NCBI GenBank assembly: GCA_015501585.1 | Contig: JADNRY010000331.1 | Coordinates: 1 to 64,000 of the forward strand | Origin: Rhodocollybia butyracea | Lineage: Eukaryota > Basidiomycota > Agaricomycetes > Agaricales > Omphalotaceae | DNA length: 64,000 nt | Reading direction: 5' to 3' | Part shown: positions 1 to 11,525 of the stretch, one piece after another | How the letters are laid out: the number at the start of each line of letters is the position of its first letter | How positions within the stretch are numbered: the first letter of the stretch is position 1 | Notes under the pieces: generated by a model | What the model saw: only the letters and a program-made list of their open reading frames with translations | Database searches by the model: none | Told to the model about the DNA's origin: nothing | Made by a program: the position numbers and the translations under genes

Positions 1-244
1 ATTGTCGCCTGTGTTAAGATTTCACCATCAACGATTGTGCTAAGAGTTCTGGATTTTCGCAGTACATTTACCAAGCAAAAGGGAATGTTCAGCGCCAGTG
101 CCCCTTCCTATGTCACGAAGAACATCTCCGAATTGTATAAAATTGGTATGAGATGATATGCGATGGACCTGCCTATCCAGCGTCTCCTCGTGTTCCGCAG
201 CAAACAGATACCATATTGTGAAAATGATTGTAGTTGAATAATCT
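1..244. other. Left edge, dispersed repeat, no gene seen
   Basis: I see no coding exon here. The stretch at about 80-240 resembles the stretch at about 25090-25215 (shared wording around 'gtatgagat' and 'cctgcctatcca'), so it is one end of a dispersed duplicated segment rather than unique DNA. Confidence 0.5.
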
Positions 245-960
245 TGAACGGTGCGTGCTAGTCAGTTTAATTGAAAAACGCGACAAAGAGGGATAGCTAG
301 AAGGGAGAAAGAGGGTGTGAACCAGAGGCAAACTGCGAGCAATTTTGACGCGGATTTGAAGAAGAGTGCAAACGCTACTATTCATCCTTGTTCTCCACGT
401 TTCTGACCCTTTATCCATCTTGAACCGTTTTCTGTTTTGAACCGCAGGACCTCAACTACAGAGTCGAAGGCTAGTAATTATAAAAGCCTAAGTTTAAAAA
501 CGGATGGACCACCCACCCTCTAACCATCCTCTTTGACTTTTCCTCATGCGTAAACTCTTCTACAGGGATTCCTCATCGGAACTTAGCCATGCACCAGAGT
601 GTGCATCTACAAGACTCTTGGATCAGACTAGTACTATAACCATGGAACAATGCGCACAAATATGCAGGAAGAAAAACTCGGAAAACCCGAGCCAACACAA
701 CATAGAAGAAACAAGACAACAATGTAGAAACTCAAGAAAAACAGACTAAACAAAAACAAAGCTACCCACCTCTGGTCCTTGACCTGAGATCTTCAAAAAC
801 CCATCCCAGGTATCAGGAAACGAGGTCAGTTTTTCATATCCAGAGACCGTTCGATTGATTTAAGGAATTAGGGTGAGATCAAGGCGACGACCAGAAAAAA
901 CGGAAAGATGCGGTTGAAGAAAAAATTGTTTTTAGCGCTTGCTAGTATCCATTGCGGTCC
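245..960 (-). pseudogene. Decayed mS41 (IGR-motif) gene copy, family A copy 1
   Basis: This is a broken relative of the intact mS41 gene at 44693-45712. Read on the minus strand it keeps the order last exon, third exon (about 513-612) and second exon (about 780-870). The third exon still shows CTLWCMAKF followed by the start of the RRGIP stretch, but the first arginine codon of that pair is followed by TGA where the intact gene has CGA, a CpG-type change. The part upstream of exon 2 is mostly missing, and the 3' flank (245-420) is also homologous to the intact copy. No function is expected. It lies just upstream of NACHT copy 1. Confidence 0.75.
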
Positions 961-1640
961 GTTTTGAGTTGAAGCGAGACTGCGAAAGTCAAGTGAAGGC
1001 TGAGTTGAGCGTCGAACGTTAGACTTCTGGATGAATCAAATGGTAGTGGACGACACAGCTTTGTAAGTGTTAGTTTTTTAGAATTCCGGCTGTTTCCCGC
1101 GCCGGTAACCTTCCTTCCTTCCACCTTGCTGCTTGCAATTCTAACCGGTGAAAGGTCTCAACGTCCAAGCGCAACAACTTAAAAAAACCTTCTCAGTGAA
1201 TTCTCCTAGTGGTACGTGCTGATTTAATTTGGATTTAATCTCACAATTGCCTGTATGCTGATGGTCAGATTTCGGGATTCCCACATATCTCCAGAAAGAT
1301 TTGCCCAAGATAGAGTAGTTGCTTTTGGTCCTTATAAAATAAAAAACTGCTACAATGTTCAAACAATGTACAGTGTCGGCCTGCTCCAGTGAGTTCAACA
1401 GACTGTCAAAACAAAAACCAGGTCAGCTCAGATATCCAAGCTGGTGAAACAAATTTGTGTCTGTCACGGTAAGGGTTGTGTAAGGGCACTTATGAAGTCG
1501 TAAAGTTGCCCAAAATCACCACAGAAATAGCTATAGCGTGCGATGTCAGGATAACCCAAAACATGATGGAAGCACTGCAGAGCACCGCCAGCAGCCAGTC
1601 TGAACTGCTCTTGTGCTTTTCCTCCTCTCTCTCTCATCCT
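961..1640. other. Intergenic stretch between mS41 relic and NACHT copy 1
   Basis: No convincing gene. A short CCTTCC run lies near 1110-1125. The pyrimidine-rich stretch just before 1641 is the likely leader of NACHT copy 1, because the matching stretch precedes copies 2 and 3. Confidence 0.4.
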
Positions 1641-1841
1641 ATGTCCTTTTTTGAACATGGTTATGGCTTCCAGGTTAATCAAGGAAACTTCTATGCTGTA
1701 AGTGGTGACGTGAACATCGAGAAAACTAGTTCATCTGGTTCCGATGTGCAAACATTGGGACTTCAAAGAAGTGACCCAGGAGGTGCGTGGTACACCCCAT
1801 ATAGTACGCTTTTAGTCTACTATATCAGTGTTCCATATGTA

Positions 1842-2121
1842 CATCAGGAAAAGTCATATGAACTCAACGCAACTTGAGCAAAGGTTAAACCATTTGCTTT
1901 GGCTCAAGTCAACTTAAGCTGACTTGAGGTGACTTGAGTTGAGCTGGAGCCAACTTGGGACCAACTTCACAAACCTCACCAATCTCAAGTTGATGAAGTT
2001 GGTCCCAAGTTGGCTCCAGCTCAACTCAAGTCATCTCAAGTCAGCTTAAGTTGACTTGAGCCAAAGCAAATGGTTCAACCTTTGCTCAAGTTGCGTTGAG
2101 ATCATATGACTTTTCCTGATG
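1842..2121. mobile_element. 280-bp hairpin MITE with CATCAGGAAAAGTC ends
   Basis: The two halves are almost perfect reverse complements, each about 125 bp, rich in the word 'CTTGAG/CTCAAG', around a short centre near 1975. The ends read CATCAGGAAAAGTCATATGA and its complement. It lies in the first intron region of NACHT copy 1; the uninterrupted sequence is visible in copy 2 near 18700. The flanks (GTA on the left, CTA on the right) fit a 3-bp duplication with one mismatch. It has no coding capacity. Confidence 0.85.
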
Positions 2122-3110
2122 CTACTCATGAGATTCCAGGTATCTCCAAGTGGTCACAGGGTTCACATCCCTCCTCTCGTCTCCTTGAGAGCCTTGCAGA
2201 AGTTTCATCAAGTCCGGGTACCTTGACAACATCAGACACGCCGGAGGTTACAACATCTGATGGTATATGTTTCCCCAATATTTACCGCAGTCCCCGGCTC
2301 TCTGGAACTATGGTTTCGCTATGCCCTAGTCCGACACAGGTTCCCTCCAAGGTTCCCTCTTTGGTATCTTTTCAAACGTTCCGGGGAACAGATGGTTTTT
2401 GCCACTAATCATCAACACATGGAGGGGTGTTCAGAGCGCTCGGATAAATACTTGGCAGTGATTGACAACCAACCTACAACCACTATCAATGATTGCACAT
2501 TTGTGAGTCATACTACTCGGCTACTCCAAGGTGAAAAAGGTAAGCTAAACAATAAGACTTTCCCTATTAAAAGTGAACACCGAGCGCAGGGCTTGATAAA
2601 CTACACAGTGCTGCAGCTTTAGAAGCCCTTCATGACTCAGCGGATAGCTTCCCCCAACCAAAATGTCATCCTGAAACACGTACAAAAATGCTGAAAGATT
2701 TGCACAAGTGGTCACTGGGAACAGACCAGGCTACTGGTTCTTGTATTCTGTGGTTATTTGGACCGGCAGGTGCAGGGAAGTCCGCTATCATGCAAGCACT
2801 CTCTCACCAGCTGCAGAGTGCTGGCCAGCTTGGAGGTTGCTTCTTTTTCAAAAAATCCCATCCTACTCGTGGCAATGTGTTATGACCCATACCCAAACTA
2901 TAAGCATATACACATCTTTTTCTATTATTATTAACCAACTACTACTACTATCATTAAGATTTCTACTTATCATATACATTTTACGTTCATTACTCATTTT
3001 CTCTACATTATTTGGCATAATGTTGCACACATGAACATACTGTTAATCAACTTCGGTTCCACTAGAATAATTGAACACCAGTCACTGCATGTTACACCAT
3101 GACATCATTC

Positions 3111-3262
3111 TACTACTCCCGCAGTTCTGATGCTCCACAGTTATGATGTCATCTTACTGCTCCGCAGTTATGACATCATTCCAGCTCCACAGTTATGATA
3201 TCATTCCAGTGCTCCGCAGTTATGACATCATTCCAGTGCTCCACAGTTATGATGTCATTCCG
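3111..3262. repeat. Tandem repeat inside solo LTR, unit about 27-34 bp
   Basis: About five degenerate copies of a unit containing CAGTTATGA(T/C)(A/G)TCATT(C)CAG followed by (T)GCTCC. The core TGACATCA / TGATGTCA recalls a CRE/ATF-type bZIP site. That could give enhancer activity, but this is only inference. Confidence 0.8.
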
Positions 3263-3404
3263 CAGCATTTCCTAAATAATACATACTCAACAGTATATAA
3301 GGAGGCTAGATTTACCAATGTATAGGAGACATATTATTTTCTTAAATCCAAACCCCCACTTGTTTGCTGTTATCACTTGTGTGAATCACCAGACCAACTC
3401 ATTG

Positions 3405-3800
3405 TATATTGTTGAGCTATCTCCAAGTTACAATACACATTTATACATCTTGTTGAGCTAACTCCAAGTTGTATCCACTAACATTCACCTGTTGAGCTAT
3501 CTCCTAGTGAATACTTCTTTAATTGCCACTTGTTGAGCTATCTCCGAGTTGCAACTTCCTATTACTTGTTGAGCTATCTCCAAGTATTAGACATCACACT
3601 CACTATTACTTGTTGAGCTATCTCCGAGTACTAGACACCACACTCACTATTACTTGTTGAGCTATCTCCGAGTACTAGACACCACACTCACTACTACTTG
3701 TTGAGCCATCTCCGAGTACTAGTTCTGATTCATATTACTGCTTGTTGAGCTATCTCCGAGGGTAATCATATTATTATTTTGTCGAGCTATCTCCAAATAA
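3405..3800. repeat. Tandem repeat inside solo LTR, unit about 38-45 bp
   Basis: About ten copies of a unit whose conserved core is TTGTTGAGCTATCTCC(A/G)AGT, with a more variable spacer. The copies between 3600 and 3740 are the most alike. The core is kept while spacers drift, so it behaves as a satellite within the LTR. Confidence 0.85.
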
Positions 3801-4636
3801 TAAGTTCTGTGAGTTTCGTATTACAAATTAGTTACTAACTTTACTTGAGCCTAGTTGTTTGAGTATATATTTTTTGCCTAGCGGTTTCAACGAACGGAAA
3901 GGCTTGCTCTATAATCTCATTAATTTCTCTTATCATTTTTACTGCTGAGTTACGTACTGTGAAGGTTTGGACGAGACTATTGATCGAGTCATAACACAAT
4001 GCAAAAGTGTTATTTGTAACCATTGCATATCAGCTCGCACTTCATGTTCCCTGGCTGAGAGGTCTAATTTCCAAGGTAGTGGAAAACAATACATCTGTTC
4101 TTGCAAGGTCTATCAAGATTCAGCTGCAAAAGCTGATTTATGAGCCTTGTCATATGCACCCCAATGACAACCCTTTAACGATACCCATTGATGGTCTGGA
4201 TGAGTGCGAAGGACAAGATGTCCACCTGGAAATATTGCGCGCAATCAGAAACTCTGTTGCAGAACCCTTCCTTCCACTTCGGTTCATCATTGCCAGCAGA
4301 CCAGAGGCCCATATTCACGAGATTTTCAAATCATCAGTCTACCGCAGTGTCTACCGCCCATTCAATATAGAGCAGTCATTTGCCGACGTCCAAACATATC
4401 TTCTCAATGAATTTGCTCGAATTTATCATGAGCACCAGACTATGGCCGCCATCCCCCTCCCATGGCCTTTGCCCCAAGTTCTGAATGAACTTGTGTGGAG
4501 GTCATCTGGCTATTTTATCTATGCATCCACTATCATCAAATTCATTAATGACAAAAATTATCGCCCTACAGAATGTCTGGCTGTTGTTATGAAGGGCGAA
4601 ACCAGACCTGATTCACCATTTGATGTGCTTGACCTA

Positions 4637-5638
4637 TGAGGCTCAAAGTGCACAATAATTCAAAGCAAAAAAAAGTCTTTTCTCCAGAAAAAAAAAGTCC
4701 CATCCCAGAAAAACAAACTTTCTCCCCAAGAAAAAAAAACTTTCCCTCCTTCCATTTTAAAAAAAGAAGTTCCTCTGAGACAAGAAAGTCATAATATGAG
4801 GTCAAAGCTGTTTTCATTACTAAATTAGGAAATTACTATATTTAGTAATTTATGGTCAAAGCTGTTTTTATTACTAAATTTGAAAATAGTAACTTTTGCT
4901 GTGGATGAGGTCAAAGCTGTTTTTGTTACTGAATTAGGAAATAATTACACTTTTTCAGGGAATGAAGCCCAAGCTGTTTGCTTCAGAAAGGTAATAAGAA
5001 CCAATAGAAAGATAGGTCAAGGTTGTCTAACATTGGTATTTGATTTGACCAAGATAAGAGATAAAGATAAGATGTCAGATTTGGCCAAGATAAAGGATAA
5101 TGATATGATAAAAGATTATGATAAGATTATGATAAGATAGATGATAAAGATAAGATAGGCAGATGTGATAAGATAACAAAGCAGTCTTAGGCAATCGGAA
5201 CAACTGAAAATATGAAATCTGCTCTTGACTGCATGTTCTCATTATCATTATTATACAGTTTAGGCAATTTAATCTACAAGATTTGATAATGAAAACAGCT
5301 TTGACCTTATCCTTCACAAAAGTGCAGTTATTTCCTAATTCAGTAACAAAAACAGCTTTGACCTCATCCACAGGAAAAGTTACTACTTTCAAATTTAGTA
5401 ATAAAAACAGCTTTGACCATAAATTACTAAATATAGTAATTTCCTAATTTAGTAATGAAAACAGCTTTGACCTCATATTATGACTTTCTTGTCTCAGAGG
5501 AACTTCTTTTTTTAAAATGGAAGGAGAAAAAGTTTTTTTTTCTTGGAGAGAAAGTTTGTTTTTCTGGGATGGGACTTTTTTTTTTTTCTGGAGAAAAGAC
5601 TTTTTTTTGCTTTGAATTATTGTGCACTTTGAGCCTCA
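4637..5638. mobile_element. 1.0-kb fold-back (MITE-like) element flanked by TA
   Basis: The element begins TGAGGCTCAAAGTGCACAAT and ends with its complement, flanked by TA at 4635-4636 and 5639-5640. The inverted arms run about 320 bp (to about 4955 and from about 5312), around a unique centre of about 350 bp. They are A/T-rich with homopolymer runs and repeats of GGTCAAAGCTGTTTT. TA flanks fit the Tc1/mariner/pogo group but no transposase is present. Joining the flanks keeps the NACHT reading frame open. Confidence 0.88.
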
Positions 5639-6613
5639 TACTTGCCAAGCACCCCAAACCGATTCAAATCCTCTGTGCCATTGCAAACTTTGATTTCCAT
5701 CCTGATAACCTTGATCAATTGTTTGGGCTGGAAATTGGGGATACACATTTATTTCTGCGCAATCTTCATTCAATAATTAATGTGCCATTGGAAGAAAAAC
5801 ATAAACACTTGTCTCCAATATCTGCCCATCATGCATCCTTTTATGATTTCCTAGGTGACCCAAAGTGTTCCCAAAAATTCTACATTGGTGGCCTACACCA
5901 TCGCAAGGATCTGGCTTGTTCTATTCTGAGATTAATTGCTCATGGGTATGATGAACAATCCCATCCTGGGGCCCCACGCTTTATCTACGCTCCATCAAGG
6001 TCCCCTCTGTTCCTGTCTCCAACTTTTATTGCTTCATTGCCTCCTTCCATGGAGCTGTTGCCTTTGATTCAAAGGGTTCATCTGGACTACATCCGCCAGC
6101 TCAACCATGAACATCTGGAGCCAATGATAACTTGGATGAAAGTTGGTGTTTTTCTTTTACCTTCTTTGCATGAACTTGACATACATCAAGAAGATTCATC
6201 CAAGACCTACAGATTTGATACAGCTTTGGGAAGATTATGAGTATATGGCCTTCATTGAAACAGCATTTGAATCATATCCACCAAACAAGCCACCCATAAC
6301 CAAGATGTCTTCATCATGTGCTCACCATATTCTATCACAGTCTTGTGGAGTTTTTCATCTTCTTTGCTTACTAGTACTGCCAAATATTTTATATCTAGGA
6401 ATTGGCATCATCCGTTTACTGTTAGATGTCTCTTGGAGTGACCTTCGGTCAACTATTTCTTTCCTTCGCAAAATTATTGGCATGGATGAGGAGCTGCTTA
6501 CTGATCTTTGCAGGTACATCCGAGGTCTATCATTTAATGGGGAGACTTTCCCTTGGCCATCATTATGCCAGGGTTTGGCACGTCGATATTAGGCCTAAAA
6601 TTGGCCTAAGGCG

Positions 6614-8215
6614 TGTAACCATACATTTTGACACTTTGTATGTGTTATACAATGCAATAAGAGAGTTATACGGAGCCCGAGCGTGATAGCTGTTGCCGAG
6701 GCAAAGAAGTTAACAATAATACTCAGCGAGCCTTGAAGGTACGCCCACAAGCGTAGCCTAGAGCCAAGCTAGCGAGGATACCTGGGCTGCCCAGAGATGT
6801 AATGCTAGATCATCAATCTAGTTATACCCAAGAGTGCATACTCTCTAAACTACAGGACATCTCGAAGCGGGATAAGTACTAAGCCAATGCGTTACTCGAG
6901 GGAAGGAATTATGAGGGAAGGCATCCCTTGCACTAAGACCCCCAACAAGCTATGTTAAGATGTGGACTTTACAGTCCGGAACAATGGACCAGAACGATCC
7001 CGAGGAAACCGTAGAGGTCTATTTGCGGCACCAGTCGTCTACGGAAAGCTACACACCGGGATAGCCTTGGCAAATCGAAACATTTGATCTTAGAAATCAT
7101 ACACGGAAGGTCTTATCCGTTAAAGCCGACTATCGGGAATCACTTGTACATACTCAGCGCAGTTGCTCGAGACTATCATAAGTGGTGTCATTGGAAAGCT
7201 AGACAACAGGCCTTCTCGAGAGAATGTTAATCACACTCAGGATGGACAGAACTATTGGAGGAATAGAATGAAACTCACCCAAGGGAAACCGGGCGGCGAG
7301 TGATCATGAAGTGTAAAGGTGCTCCTGACCCCGGAGAATTGTGGAGTAATCAGAGAAACCTCGCTCGGATCAAAACACTTTAAAACTATGTTAATCCTCA
7401 CGAAATCATATTTTACCTCTGATATATACCCAAGAATGGACTATTTCTTTATTGTGTGTACCATATATAGGCTGGAGTTTCCTTTCCGAGCCAGATTCCT
7501 CTGTTCCACTCTCTTTCCGTCTCTCTCCATATCTGTTTCATCTATTTTTTGTATTAAACTCTCTCTACTCAGTATATAAGCCAGACATATTTATTCAATA
7601 AGACAAGTTTCTTGCCCTCAACTTGACTGCTAAGACCAGTGCTCCGTAGAATGTCCCCACGGGATCAGTAGCGTGACGCCTCCTGACTTGGTTATCTTAA
7701 GAAAGTAATAAACTTCACGCGCTTTGCAAAGCCATTTATATCTTGATCAAATTTAAGTGTGTAGAGTTCTCTCGAACTCCAGATCAACTCAAATCTAGTT
7801 GCTTCCTTAGAGGGGACGGCTTCTAGTAAGGGATTATTTGGCTCCAGAGTGAGGGTTCCTTAGTTGGCTTCTTGACGGGGTTGGACGGGCCACTAGGATT
7901 GTGGTACGAGTTCCTAGTGATTAAGTTCACTCACAATATTGTAGCTTGGCCCAGAGTTTGGTTGAGGACTTTACGGCGTCACAGCAGCTAGTGCCAGAGT
8001 TTGCCTAGGGTTGTTGACAAACCTCGAGATTACTATTCTAGCTAGAGCCAGAGTTTGCCTAGGAGAATCTTAGTTTCGTTGTATTGGTTTTGGTTTTGGT
8101 TAATTGATTTGGACATACACATCTGGTTCCCTTGTACACTTGTACACCCCAACTAAGCTTCTCTCAACTTAGTTCTAAGAGTTGTCTAAGCTTAGTTACC
8201 CACGTTAGCGCTACA
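6614..8215 (+). mobile_element. LTR-like repetitive block, no coding region
   Basis: A 1.6-kb block without open reading frames separates the body of NACHT copy 1 from its last exons. It starts TGTAACC and could end GCTACA. A TATA-like TATATAAGCC with downstream CAATAAGAC (about 7574-7605) resembles an LTR promoter. No target-site duplication can be matched, so the borders are guesses. It could also be several nested fragments. Confidence 0.35.
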
Positions 8216-8899
8216 GTCTTGAACCTGGAGCAGTCGTGCATGTACATCCAATATTACAAGACTTTCCTCAGGGAATCTCTGACAACCCGCCCTTGCTCCC
8301 TTACATATTGATAGTCTGGTTAGGTGCGGTAGTGTTTTTGTTAGGTTGTTTTATAGCACCTTTCGCATACCTACACGTAAATACCCAAATATCAAAGTAT
8401 CCAGATAGGAAAGGATATTCATGCTGGTAAGCTAAAAGGTGTGATGTTGGTGATAGCATTGCAGATCATATACCATATTCCTCACAACCACATAATATAG
8501 CTGGTGCACGAGTGACCTGTCTTGCAACTGGGCCCTCTATGTTAGATCATCTCCACCTTCTAAGGAACTCTTTGATGATATTTGGAGCCTTCACCCATCC
8601 CAACTCCGAGAATGCAATGCAGACAAAATTCATCATGTTTTGAAGTGGCTTGAGGTGAGAGTCCAGAATATGCATAGCTCGAAGATTATTGAAACCCAAT
8701 CTTTTATAGTCATTTCCTGATCCTCCATTTGAACTAATAACACGCTGGACACAATATATGGTTGATAGTGACCCAGAAGGCTGTGATCCTTATGAGGATC
8801 CACCTGAGGTGGTTTGGCAAATTCATCTTAGGGAGATAAACCTGATAAAAAGAAGGGACCAGGGATTGGGGGAGCCCAAAACGCAGTTATTATAAATTA

Positions 8900-9324
8900 T
8901 CAAGTAACGCTGTCAGTGCCATCAATTAATATTATGCAGAAGGCACTGGCTCCAGTCACTCATTATAAAATTAACGATGACTGATAATTATATTTTCTCA
9001 AAGTGGCACAACCTGCAGGCCCGCCTCCGCTTCCAATGTCAATGCCAAATCCCGACGAGTCAGGAAACAAAATCCACTTTCGGGATGGGACGTAGCGAAC
9101 TAGCAGATGCTGCTTCGAGGTCAACTTACCAATTCGCAGACCTCCCCCGTGTCCCACTTATTACATGAATGATTTACGTCGCTGTCATGATCTTGACTCC
9201 GGACTCTCAGCGACCAAAGAGACACTTAGCCTCTCGTGGTTACATTAATGATGAATGACTAGGACTCATGGCTGGAAGCCTCAGCGAAAGTCCATGTCAG
9301 AAGAAAGGCAGCAAGGTGTTGTAC
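8900..9324. other. Repeat-derived spacer
   Basis: No gene is recognised. The part at about 9180-9310 resembles family C ends at about 40560-40620 and 41770-41830 (shared 'gactcatg...tggctgga'). Confidence 0.4.
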
Positions 9325-10200
9325 AGTTGGACATCCGAGTCAAGAGGTCGGGAAAGCAGAAATGAGAGGACTCCTAGTAATCCAGACTCGGCTAGAGTCG
9401 CAGAGCTCCTTGTCCGGAGTATAAGTACACGAGATTGAGTGTATCACCGGGACTTCATGAACCTTTTTTTGGAGCGAGAAGGATAGACATTGAGGTGGGA
9501 GATCCCACCTGGGAAGATAGTACAGCTGTTACGAACATGCGTACAATACCAATGGCGAACTCCAGCCCGGAACGCCACAATCCATACAACATTCGAGCTT
9601 TCAAGATGGGCAAATTAGGCTATGGTGAAGTTCCACCAGGCGTTTGGTTCAATAAATGAACATTTTCTGTACTCTTTAAAGCAAGTTTCTCCTTCTCATC
9701 TTCCTCTTGGGTAAGCCATGTCAGAGGGAACCGATGCCATTGCAAAGTAGCTTCCAGCGTAGCATCTTTATCGACACCCATGGCCTTTCTAGCTGCTTCG
9801 ATAATTGCCTCCGACGTGTGAGCTGGATGGGCTTGTTCCATTCTGTAACTAGATAATAGTTCCCGTCTACTCCACCGAAAACACTAGGCTCAAGCTCATA
9901 ACTATGGGTCAATTAATTCGGGTGCCATAATAGATAACCTGGTTGATAGACACACCCGAAAGGACCTTCCCATCGCGTTGAGATCACAGTTCTAAACCCG
10001 CTATAGCCAAATGGTATGCCCAAGTTTTTGCTGAATTCGCGAGGAGAGCAGACCCAGGCAAGCCCATACAAGGGGGTTCTTTTCCCTTGGACTATACTAT
10101 CACGAAGTGGGGGAGGTTGGTCTGGAGGAAGACGGCGAGGAAATCTAGAAAACTGTTAGGGGTGTCAGTAAAGCTGGTTAGAAGACTGACATTGTAGTCG
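9325..10200 (-). pseudogene. Family B copy 1, unidentified minus-strand gene remnant
   Basis: One of three paralogous copies (others 14530-15300 and 26075-26960). On the minus strand at about 9650-9910 it keeps the conserved core with TSEAIIEAARKAMGVDK and LQWHRFPLTWL, then a charged EEDEKEKLALK stretch. In this copy the frame is lost upstream of the core (the equivalent of AEWNKPH is in another frame). I do not recognise the family; the protein looks soluble and charged. On the plus strand the left end keeps a damaged version of the small exon seen clearly at 26109-26222. Confidence 0.55.
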
Positions 10201-10740
10201 ACATAAAGGTTTTTGTGAGAAAAGCTTGAGCGCTTCCCGAGACGCCAAGATAAGCGCCCCTGCATTTCCTAGTGCCTACTACGCCTATCATGTCCCACCA
10301 AGTTGCCGAAACCAACTTTTGTATTCTGGTTTACTCGAACATCATTTTCAAACTTCACCATTGAGATCAAGGTACCCTCGCAGACATCAACAAGATGGAC
10401 TAGCTCATCTGTTCCGCTCGAAAATTTTTCCGGAACCGTGACAACGCCAAAGACTGTCAAACTTAGTTTAAAGGTAAGCGCAAGGCCCCGTTCTCAACAA
10501 CTATCTGCAACAACAGGTTCATTCGTATCACAGATAACCATTGCCGTACCAACTCTATCGCCTTTTCCTTCAGTGCCAGAACCTCGGAGAGTACAAGTTC
10601 ATTTACAATAAGTTCATTCTATTCTAGCATCGGCACCTCGATAATTCTCCAAACACGATCTGGTACATTGAACGTTCTTCAAACTCTGATAGAAGCTTAT
10701 CAAGCTGATTCAGCTCGAAAATGCTCATTACAAAAGGCGA
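10200..10740 (-). pseudogene. Family C fragment, unidentified
   Basis: On the minus strand this segment reads FELNQLDKLLSEFEERSMYQ (about 10710-10650), then RGSGTEGKGDRVGTAMVICD (about 10590-10540) and VCEGTLISMVKFENDVRVNQ (about 10390-10330). These may be exons of one gene. Matching, more degraded stretches occur near 17050-17160 and 24070-24220. The family is not recognised. Confidence 0.45.
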
Positions 10741-10744
10741 CGAA

Positions 10745-11525
10745 GATGAACAATGAGAAGGGAGAAAGAGCCTGAGGGGAGGCGAGAGATTTTAAAGCAA
10801 ATTTGAGACTCACTAAGTATTGTTAATTCTTGTTCTTGTATTCCTGCCACTTTATCCGTATCGAAAGTATCCGCTTTCCAAGTTGAACTACAGCGCCCCA
10901 ACTAAGGAGTCGTAGTTGGGAATTATAAAAAGCAAGCTTAAAACCGAATGGACCACTCACCGTCTAACCGTCTTCTCTTACTCTTCTACAAGGATTCCTC
11001 ATCGGAACATGAACTTGCACCGGAACGGTGTATGCCTATGAAGACTCTTGGATTAGACCAACCATGCGACAGCGCGAAACAAAATGAAAACAACAAAAAC
11101 TCGGAAAACCTGAAACAGCACAAAATGTAGAAAGAACAAGACAACAACGTAAACAAAATTATTATAAACAAAAAGAAACAAAAAGAAAACTACCACCTCC
11201 GATCCTTGGCTCCAACCCCCAAATTCCGCATCTCCAACCCCGAGACCTTCTAAAACCCATCCCAAGGATTGGGCAACGAAGCTACCTTTCGACAGAGAAA
11301 GAGAGAAACAGCCTTCATCAGTGTGTGTTTGGAGTAGTTGGTGCGGAACAGGCAGCATATGCTTATTCAAGTGCAAGTGTGCATATGGGATGTGAGTGCG
11401 GATAAAAAAGAGCAGACAGCATAGTATGGAAAGCAAGAAGGGCCTGCCACGTCGGATCATGAATTTTGACGTAGCCGAACTGATGGAGCCAAATCGGGAT
11501 ATGGACCTCGGGGACCCGTTTTAAT
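10745..11525 (-). pseudogene. Decayed mS41 gene copy, family A copy 2
   Basis: Homologous to the intact gene at 44693-45712. It keeps parts of the 3' flank, the last exon near 10890-10910, the third exon near 10955-11035 (again with TGA in place of the CGA codon of the RRGIP motif) and scraps of exon 2 near 11230-11280. The segment 11425-11520 is found again in reverse orientation at 14250-14350. Confidence 0.65.

Larger units (their letters stand above)
2878..3996. mobile_element. Solo LTR in NACHT copy 1, 5-bp TSD CAATG
   Basis: The element begins TGTTATGAC and ends GTCATAACA, with the TG...CA ends of an LTR. It is flanked by CAATG at 2873-2877 and 3997-4001. Removing the element and one CAATG restores the frame and matches copy 2 near 19472. 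A TATA-like TATATAAGG sits near 3294-3302. It holds no internal coding region, so it is a single LTR left by LTR-LTR recombination. It carries two unusual tandem repeat arrays (listed separately). Orientation is unproven; the TATA-like site suggests plus. Confidence 0.93.
1641..8895 (+). pseudogene. NACHT NTPase pseudogene, copy 1, split by at least three insertions
   Basis: NACHT proteins are fungal NOD-like, STAND-type P-loop NTPases, thought to act in non-self recognition. Exon 1 (1641 to about 1806) begins MSFFEHGYGFQVNQGNFYAV. The NTPase core starts near 2600: Walker A GPAGAGKSA (2761-2785), then from 4002 TIAYQLAL, Walker B-like IDGLDECEG (about 4187-4213) and FIIASRPEAH. After an insertion the frame resumes at 5641 with LLAKHPKP and HHASFYDFL, and fades near 6590. 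The C-terminal exons recur at about 8545-8650 (SSPPSKELFDD onward) and 8713-8895 (SFPDPPFELITRW, stop at 8893-8895). The hairpin 1842-2121, solo LTR 2878-3996 and fold-back 4637-5638 interrupt it, and an LTR-like block 6614-8215 probably does too. Compared with copy 2 it also lacks about 33 bp in frame at the 4637 site. Confidence 0.85.

Noticed and set aside
3143..3325. Short open frame with repeated 'SYDIIPV' peptide
   Set aside because: It is a by-product of the tandem repeat inside the solo LTR; it has no homologue and crosses the TATA region.
3405..3800. Regularly spaced repeats as a CRISPR array
   Set aside because: The genome is eukaryotic, spacers are short and similar to each other, and the array lies inside an LTR.
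4587..5473. Mirror-image open frames (KTALTSYYDFLVSEELLFLK...)
   Set aside because: They lie in the inverted arms of the fold-back element at 4637-5638 and are not genes.
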